The position numbers were made by a program, and so were the translations under genes. A model generated the notes under the pieces. It was not told the DNA's origin. It did not search any database and saw nothing but the letters and a program-made list of their open reading frames with translations. A stretch of DNA of 64,000 bases from Moniliophthora roreri (taxonomy: Eukaryota > Basidiomycota > Agaricomycetes > Agaricales > Marasmiaceae): assembly GCA_001466705.2 (NCBI GenBank), contig LATX02000057.1, forward strand, positions 62,001 to 126,000. Reading direction: 5' to 3'. Below are positions 56,664-64,000 of the stretch, one piece after another; the stretch's first letter is position 1; each line of letters starts with the position of its first letter.

Positions 56664-59053
56664 TTAAAGTTTCGACTTGACTTCCTTGAGTCTTGCATAA
56701 CTCATGGCCTCGTCTGTACACGAATAAGTCTCAGGATGACCGAGAAGAAAGCGAGAACATACAATTTGACATATAAAGGTTATCCTGGGGAACCACCACA
56801 ATATGCGATGAGAGGTTCGAAGCATCGACCATTTCTGGGACGATGTCCTTGATGGTTGGTGCTCCAATGAGACGCATGTTCATCTCAAACTCATCCTATA
56901 ATCCCGTAAGTATCAGGAACCCGATAGAAGCAGAAGTGCATACCCGTAGAATCTGCAGGGCCCTATCAACACCCTCGACGCCATAGGAAGAGAATGCATA
57001 AAGGAAAGGCCGACCGATCCCGACAGCGGTGGCCCCAAGGGCTACCGCTTTAATGACATCTGTTGCTCGTCTCACACCACCATCTGCGAACAGTGCAAAC
57101 TTCTCATTTGGGAATCTTAACCCGCGCTTCTCCTTTAATTTTTCGACACATTCGGCAAGTACCTCAATTCCTGAGCGGGCAAAGTCAAGTTGACGACCAC
57201 CGTGATTTGAGAGCACGACGCCTGCCAATCCTTGATCATAAGCTTCGAGGGCATCCTTTCATACGGAATATCAGGAAGAACGGCTAGCGTAAAAAAATCT
57301 TCTAAACATACCTCCCAACATTGGACACCCTTCAGAATCAATGGCACTAAAAGATATCAGTAAAGAGACTGTTCAGCAGTAGTTCGAACTCACTTTTAGT
57401 GATGCTCTTAAACCATGGGATATCCTTCCAGCTGAGTCCAGGATCGATGAAAGACTAGGCTCGACGTGAGATGTGAGAATAGAGCAAAAATCACAGTACT
57501 TACACTAATCGCTCTTGCTGCACCTTGAGACCGGTCAACACCGTCGCTTCCGCCTTTGGTAACTTCAGCTGGATCTTCAGCCTCGAATTTCATTCGCATA
57601 TCCTGGGGATAGCATGTTAAGGCCCTGATACATGGGTGATGGCCGTAAAACACACCTTTTCGCGACGCCCGAGTTGTGGAGCATCGACGGTGATGAAAAG
57701 TGCTTTGACACCTCTCTGTTCGGCATGTTGGACGATACGCTTTGTCTTTTCCCTGTCCTTATTCACATACCTTTCGACGAAGCGGAGTAAGAGGCGTATA
57801 TGGAGCTGAGGGCAAAGACCACTCACAGTTGCATGAATTGCACTTGTCCCGGTTTTGAACTGTCAACAATCTCATCAAACGAGCACGAAGCCAAAGTCGG
57901 GATCTGTGAAGTCCCATCAGTTTGGCTTCCAACCGGGAGACTGAAGATTCTGAACCATTTGAATAACCCCGTGTTTTGCTGCTGCTCGCGTGAGATTGAG
58001 CTCACCATCCGGGTGCCCCAGTTTGCCCAGTGCTGTCGCAGTCTAGGTAGCGCTATGAGAAAGCTGTCGTGCAGGGCCATGGGAACTCACTATGTATATA
58101 GGCATCGAAGACTTGTGACATAGTATTGTCGTAGAGAAGTCCACTGTGGTGACGTCTCGAAGGACCCGGGGTCGGAACCACATTCTGAGGGTGCCAATGG
58201 TAAGGTTGGTAAGGGAGCATTCAATGTCTGTGAGCCAACCTATGGTAAGCTGCATGATTCTCTCGCATCGTGATTTCATCATCCGCTGCAGAAGAGTAAT
58301 ATGCCCAAGCCTTCTCCGGCATGATTTGTCGTGCTATACTCTAGATCGTTGTGAAAGCACATATGAGTAATATCGCTGCAAAAAACGAAAAAAGGAAGAT
58401 ATGAACCTCAAAGTCATGAAGATTGAGAACTTCATCTAGGCCAGGTTTGCCTTCCGCTCTTTTGAGCCGTGCTTTCTCCTCATCTGTGATCTGTATTTCA
58501 ACTTTTTCGACAGTGTCCAGTTCCACAGGTCCTAGACTGTTGTAGATTCAGAGAGAGAAGCGCAAATAACCGGAACGAGACGTACTGCTTCTCTGGAGGT
58601 AGGTTCGTAGTGATCGCGTCTGGCGGATGAATGGGGTCGTATTCCTGGCTGTAGAAGCGCCGAGTTGAAACTTTTGGTAGGAGAATGATTGGCACAGGCA
58701 CGTCACATACGTTGCGTCTTTTCCAGCATACTTCAGTATTATCTTGCTACCGCCTGTAAAACCACCGTTTGGTCGTCGTCAGTTCCACATGTTTCCGATG
58801 GGGTTAAGGCATACCAGGATGGTCTGGGAAAGCATTCAAATTGCGTCGTTATTATTATTCATTCACCTTAGGAAAGACTGCATACCATCAAGGAACTCGG
58901 TAACGTCGTAAACTTTGCCTGTGCAAAAAAAAAAAAGTTCATATCAACCGCACCAGAGAAAATCGCGTGCGCACCATGAACAATGATCCAGCAGCTCTCC
59001 CTGGTATTATGCTGAGCAACTTCCTTTCCCGATAACTTCTTCTCTCCTGACAT
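56664..59053 (-). CDS. Flavocytochrome b2-type FMN dehydrogenase (L-lactate/2-hydroxy acid) with C-terminal SKL
   Basis: N-terminal cytochrome b5 domain (LSGKEVAQHNTRESCWIIVHG, KVYDVTEFLD, the haem-binding DHPGGSKIIL) followed by the FMN-dependent 2-hydroxy acid dehydrogenase barrel: MWFRPRVLRDVTTVDFST, FITVDAPQLGRREKD, PLILKGVQ, and the catalytic GVVLSNHGGRQLD, ending VVVPQDNLYMSNYEAM. Oxidises L-lactate or related 2-hydroxy acids to 2-keto acids. More than ten introns, including a 9-nt microexon at 58815-58823. After the last intron the protein reads ARLKEVKSKL and stops, so the C-terminus is a canonical peroxisomal PTS1. The start at 59053 (MSGEKKLSG) is preferred; an upstream in-frame ATG at 59215 would add 54 residues. 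Substrate and location remain inference. Confidence 0.88.
58815..58823 (-). other. 9-nt microexon in the cytochrome b5 haem motif
   Basis: Splicing in frame requires an exon of only ACCATCCTG, contributing part of D-H-P-G in the motif DHPGG. It is flanked by GTATGC donors and CAG acceptors on both sides. Without it the haem-ligand His would be lost and the frame would still be kept, since it is 3n long. Confidence 0.75.
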
Positions 59054-59494
59054 CTGATCAACACTGCGTTGAATGTTGGGTCGGCGATAGAGAAATGTGT
59101 GCAGGAGCTGGAACGACGCAATAGTCGTTGCCCCGCATCGGAACGCCGTTGGAGATGTTCCCCGGACCGGCGGGACCACGAGCGCTAATGTGCACTTCCA
59201 TTTTGATCCAATCATGACATGTTTTTCGTGCAGGTAACCAATTGAGGTTCAGCAAATGTTCAAGAAGTTGTACACAATTCCTCTATTAGATGACATTGTA
59301 ATCAAAATACAAACATATGCTCAGGTCTACAGTTGTATGAGGTGATAGAGATGCGAGAGAAGGACCGATATGCTACGACGGAAATGCTGGGACCAAATAA
59401 GACAATAGAATACAAATGTTACAGTGAGCGTCGCCCGACGTTCAACAACCCCAGCCGTAGAACTCCCCCGCCTTCTATGTGTGGATCCAGATCT

Positions 59495-60939
59495 TTACAC
59501 AATCTGGAACGCGCTGCCTCCGGCTTTTGCGTCCAATTCGACGACCTCATTAAGACCTGTGGGCACAGTGATTAAGAAGGAAGACCCTCCCTCGAAATAG
59601 AGACCTACCCATGACTTCAAAGAATTTCTTGGGATCCATCCCTTGAGCAGAAACGAAGTCGGTACCAGTCTTCTTGAGGGATGCCATTGCAGCTCGGACG
59701 GCGTGGACTATTGCGACACAAGAGACCAAAGAGAAGACTGAACGGGAGAGTCAGTAACATATTCGAAGCGAGACGATGTTGAACCCACTGATGATCTTGG
59801 CGCCCATCTGCTCCGCTTCTTGGTAGGTGAAGGGAGGAGTGAGACCACCAGAGATGACATTGACAAGAACAGGAGTAGGAGCAAGGGCCTGCACGGTGCT
59901 TTCCAAGAGCTCCTTTGATCTCACACCCTCGATGAAGCAAACATCAGCGCCGGCAGCAGCGGCTAACTTCAATCGAGTGACGGCCTCATCCATTCCACTG
60001 AGAAGAGAAGATCAGAATATGCTTGGCGACTTCCGATCAGAAACGCTTACAGGACCTGAGCGGAATCTGTTCGTCCAATGATGACGAAGTCAGAGCCGCC
60101 TGGAATCGAATCTCGTGCGAGGACTGCAGCACGGATACGAGTCAAGAACTCTTCCCTCGAAACAACTTGTTTTCCCATCAAGTGTCCACATCGTTTGGTC
60201 TGGACTTGGTCTTCGATATGCAGGCCCGCAATGCCGGCCCTGGCATAGGTCTTGACAGTGCGCGCCACGTTAGCGGGTCCGCCAAATCTGGATGTAAATC
60301 ATTGAGGATCAGTGAACTATTTATGCTGATAGGTACGGTGGCTTCTTACCCGGTGTCAGCGTCAGCGATGACTGGGACGGATGGGTTAAGACTGGAGACC
60401 ATCTGGCCGGCCTAGGGGAACGGTTGAGTCATAGAGAAGGGCTCTTGAGGATGGGAAGAACGCACCTCAGCGAAGTCGTTAAGCGTGGCGATAGCCAAGT
60501 CAGGCTGACCAAGACGAGATGCAGTGGTAGCTGCGCCACTGTTGAGCAGATTAGTATGTCATGAAGGGGCGGTAGGTGGGGCGGCAGATTTTTACCTTTG
60601 GTAGAGGCATTCAAAGCCAGCCTCGAGAGCGCATCGGGCACTGATGCCATCACAGATACCAGGAGCGACCTGAGAGGCGAGACATTAGATATTGTAAAAA
60701 AAATAGCAGAAGAAAAATCCACATACGACAATACCAGGGCGAGCAAGCATCTGACGAAGCCTTGTCGAGGGGTTATCGGAGAGAGGTCCCTCGAGGTAGT
60801 TCTTCGGGTCCAGACGAGGGTTGTAGTAGACATTGGGATCCCGGGTCTCAGGCTCAGGAGCGACTGCACTAATCACAGAGTTCACTGCGTTGGCGACAGC
60901 GTTTTCAACGGCGGAGTGGTAGTCTCGTGCGGGTGCCAT
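59495..60939 (-). CDS. Isocitrate lyase/PEP mutase superfamily protein, copy A
   Basis: About 340 residues from eight or more exons. Start at 60939 (MAPARDYHSAVENAVANAV), then NPRLDPKNYLEG, APGICDGISARCALEAGFE and GAATTASRLGQPDLAIATL. Superfamily marks include VIADADTGFGG (metal-binding Asp), GLHIEDQVQTKRCGHLMGK (the active-site KRCGH), SREEFLTRIRAAVLARD, VIIGRTDSA and VISGGLTPPFTYQEAEQMG, ending GSAFQIV. Members include isocitrate and methylisocitrate lyases, oxaloacetate acetylhydrolase (oxalate formation) and PEP mutase. The sequence alone does not tell which. It has a close tandem paralogue 1.2 kb away on the same strand. Confidence 0.85.
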
Positions 60940-62136
60940 GGCGTCTAATGGGTTGGCTTGAAAGAAGAGGTTGAAAAGATGAGCTGAGTTGGGAGATGAG
61001 AGAAGAGTTGAGAGGGAAGTTGGGGATGAACAATCGTGGTCTTGAGTATCGACTTTTATACGAATTACTGGAGTTTAGTGGGGGTACGGATGCGGTCATA
61101 CGGGACAGGAAGTTATCGAAGTGGCACCTGAGAATGAAAATGGTGCCATGGGAAATTTTCAGGTAGAAGACTACCCCAATACCCATAACGGGAGACGAGC
61201 AAATTGACTGATACGTTGAAATGTCGCATTCCGCAGAGATAATAGCGTAGTGTGCCCAACGGATTTTGCAGAAATCTTCATCAAGAATGGAAGGTAAAGA
61301 AAAAATGGGGGCTTCTCGGATGATAGATGCGATGGCTAGAGTAATGCCAAGAGACCGCTAGATAGCCTTGTTCACTGCAGAAATCGGGAATAAATCCACG
61401 GAGAAATTCGATTCCGTTCAGTCATTGTCTGAAGATTATGATTGCCTTGACCGATCCATTCCGGGAATCCTTTCACAAGCGTGGTGCACGACTGATGTGG
61501 CCTACACCAATGGAATACGGACGAACAGCTTCGGTATCAACTGTCATTGGCAGAGCTTGGCAGAATTTCCATGAGAGAAGGCTTGGCTTGCGGGTATAAA
61601 ACGGTCTTAAAGCAGGGGTGGGTCACTACGCCACGTAAGAACTGAATTTTTCAAAATACTCATCTTGGTGTTAGGTGATGTTTTCATGAAACCGAATGAT
61701 GGTTGAATACTTTCCAATACATGTCGTTCATGACAGACACTAATCTACACGAAAATCTGAAGATCCACACTGGGAGTCAGGATTTCCGTTCCCATCCGCG
61801 GTAGGTACAGTGGCATGGGGCTATTAACGTGCTTATGCAGATTAGCATTGCGCCAAGACAGTTCCGAGGAACTTACAATTGAACAGCCAGGTCGTTGATT
61901 TGCCGAGTAGCGATCCGTTCATAATTACCGACGACTTCTGGCTCCTCTACTGCCAAGGCCAAGTATTGAGAATCAAGCTCTCACTGAGAATTTTGCCCTT
62001 CTGATTTTGCGACTCGGAGCATCTTCTTGAAGATGGCAAATCAACGACTATATTTTCCATGGCATATTGAATAGCACGAAGAAACTGTAAACATAACTAC
62101 CATAATGAGTCCTGTTCCTGGACTTCCCCACATTCA
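60940..62136. other. Intergenic region between tandem paralogues
   Basis: Contains the promoter of copy A and the 3' flank of copy B. Open frames here (61368-61574 plus) have no recognisable domain. No repeats between the two copies' flanks were noticed. Confidence 0.4.
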
Positions 62137-63544
62137 TCACACGGAGGTAAAAGACGTTGCACCAGCCTGCTTGTCGAGATTCAAGGCTGCATCCAGACCT
62201 GAGGAGAAAAGCCTCGAGACGGATAGCGAGATTCCGAGGGTGGCACAGACTCACCCATGACCTGGAAAAATTGTCTTGGCCCCATACCTTTCGCAGCAGT
62301 GACATCAGAACCAGTTTGTTTAAGCGACTGCAAAGCTGCTCGAACAGAATGCGCCATGGGCACTGCGGTGATTAATGGATAGACTGGAGCGGCCGTTTAA
62401 TAGTGAAATGTCAAGTACACATAATGGGGTAGAAAGACTTACTGATCAATTTGACGCCAAGTGCTTTAGCCTCGTCAGCAGTGAAAGAAGGCGTAAAACC
62501 TCCTGTCACACTGTTCAGTAGTACCTTGGTCAGAAGTCAGTGTAGCCTGAGGAAACACAACTCGGACTACTTACTGGCTTTGGGGCAAAGAAGGATACTG
62601 TGCGCTTGAGGTCCTCCTTTGATGATACACCTTCGAGAAAAAGGACATCCGCGCCAGCCTCTGAAGCGAGTTTCAAACGTGCAAGGGCCTCATCGACACC
62701 CCCATCTCCTTGAGCTGCATCTGAACGCGCGATGATGACCTGCAATCATCAATCATGAGCAAGTAGCCGCAAGCAATAAGATATCAGACTCGCAAGATCG
62801 GATCCTCCTGGTATTGCGTCGCGTGCCAGTACAGCAGCACGTATCCGAGTCGCAAATTCTTCACGCGACACCAGTTGTTTCCCCAAAAGGTGGCCGCAGC
62901 GTTTAGTTTGAACTTGGTCCTCCAAGTGCAAACCTGCCAAGCCAATCCTGGCGTACTGGGTTACCGTACGTGCGATCATGTTGGGCCCGCCGAATCTGTG
63001 GATATCTCAGTATTGAGGATTGAGCGTTCTGTAAGTTCCAAGATACCCAGTATCGGCATCTGCAATCACTGGCTTTGTTGGGTCTAGACTGCATATTGTC
63101 GCCGCTGCCTGCAAATACTCCTAAGTGTCTACAATTCACTCTCGAAAAAAGGGCTACTCCTGACATCGACAAAATCATTCAACGTGGCCATTGCGAGGTC
63201 CGGCTGACCCAACCTCGAAGCGGTGGTTGCAGCGCCACTGGGAGATTTTTCAGCACCCAAGACTCGAGAACGTTGTGAACAACACGCACCTCTGATACAA
63301 GCAATCAAATTCTGCCTCCAAAGCACATCGCGCACTAATTCCGTCGCAGACACCAGGTGCAATCTATGTCATTGGAATGTGAGCAACTGAAATGCAATGA
63401 CGGCATTGTTCTACTTACAATTGTCCCTGGACGCGCGAGTAGCTGTCGGAGTCTTGTCGCAGGATTCAAAGACAGCTCTCCTTCCAAAAAGTTCCTGGGA
63501 TCAAGACGGGGGTTATTATAAGGGGTGACCAGTGCGTCTGACAT
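62137..63544 (-). CDS. Isocitrate lyase/PEP mutase superfamily protein, copy B
   Basis: Tandem paralogue of copy A with the same motif order: NPRLDPRNFLEGELS, GAATTASRLGQPDLAMATL, VIADADTGFGG, GLHLEDQVQTKRCGHLLGK, SREEFATRIRAAVLARD, VIIARSDAAQGDGG, and the end LDKQAGATSFTSV. It lacks copy A's N-terminal extension of about 20 residues and begins MSDALVTPYNNP. By eye it is about two-thirds identical to copy A in the core. The codons between GSDL and VIIARSD are interrupted by an intron with GC-AG ends (62740-62793) that copy A does not have. Active-site KRCGH and Asp residues are intact. Confidence 0.85.
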
Positions 63545-64000
63545 GATGATGAATGATATGCATTCTTCATCGTATTTTGCTCAGTTTATACCTTGAGAAC
63601 GGCAAAGGGTGAAAGCCGATAACATGATCACGGGATAGCTGCATGGTTGAAGATGACGACGAACGGCAGATCTTGCAGCGAGATATACAGAACCCCAGGG
63701 GACGAATTTGCGGCAGGTAACAAAAATGCGACTCTGGCGGCGAGATTGTGAGAGGCCCAGCTCAGTATGTTGATTGGTGGTCGAACGGAAAACAGTCGTG
63801 ACCGTTAGACCTCGGGTTTTTCGGACAAGCTGACCAAGAGCATCAACATCGTCTGACCGACGGTTTCCCCACGACGCCATCATCACTCGAGCGCACTTGA
63901 CTTAATTCTGGCTTGATTTCAGATTTGATATCATTCCATCCAGCTATTCGTGCTCGAATCCTCGTATAGTACGGTCCGATGCAGCAAGACCTTGGTGACG
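63545..64000. other. Upstream flank of copy B, window end
   Basis: Promoter region of copy B. An open frame at 63581-63886 minus has no recognisable domain. No repeat was seen. Confidence 0.35.

Overview
The window is nuclear DNA from a filamentous basidiomycete, most likely an Agaricomycete (mushroom-forming fungus). Nearly every gene is broken by several introns of about 45-65 bp with GT-AG (occasionally GC-AG) ends. The gene set also fits: a F-box protein of the expanded agaricomycete type, a Pil1-type eisosome protein, a GH12 endoglucanase, a DUF2235-WD40 protein, an NRPS-like enzyme and flavocytochrome b2. No prokaryotic or viral genes, tRNA, rRNA or CRISPR array was recognised. The species cannot be named from the sequence alone. 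Splice sites were placed by eye, so exon ends carry some uncertainty.

Layout. 0-12.6 kb: a mitochondrial ABC transporter cut by the window edge (minus), a DUF2235-WD40 protein (plus), a decayed copy of the ABC transporter 5' end next to a scrap resembling the F-box gene 3' end, a DUF3835/URI-like protein and a F-box protein (both minus). 12.6-18.2 kb: a gene-poor island with inverted repeats and no recognisable gene. 18.2-27 kb: a class V PLP enzyme, a secreted Cys-rich protein, NADH pyrophosphatase, a 2-oxoglutarate/Fe(II) oxygenase and a GH12 glucanase. 27.5-47 kb is dense housekeeping sequence: eisosome Pil1-like, Hub1/UBL5, a Rad2/XPG-family nuclease, a METTL21-type methyltransferase, TRAPPC11, mitochondrial Hsp70, dynactin p25, a TMEM70-like mitochondrial protein and an orphan membrane protein.

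47-64 kb is accessory: a possible C2-domain remnant, a monomodular NRPS-like gene (half C-A-T-C), a complete 793-bp hAT-like transposable element with 69-bp inverted ends and an exact 8-bp target duplication, a BTB/POZ protein, flavocytochrome b2 with a C-terminal SKL, and two tandem isocitrate lyase/PEP mutase superfamily genes.

Functional links. The last three genes share one strand and could act on 2-hydroxy acids, glyoxylate or oxaloacetate, possibly partly in peroxisomes. mtHsp70 has a clear heat-shock element. Dynactin p25 and the TMEM70-like gene share a promoter region of about 75 bp. The strongest novelty signals are the hAT-like element, the SKL-ending flavocytochrome b2 with a 9-nt microexon across its haem motif, and the NRPS with a half condensation domain and a stop-free 48-nt intron.
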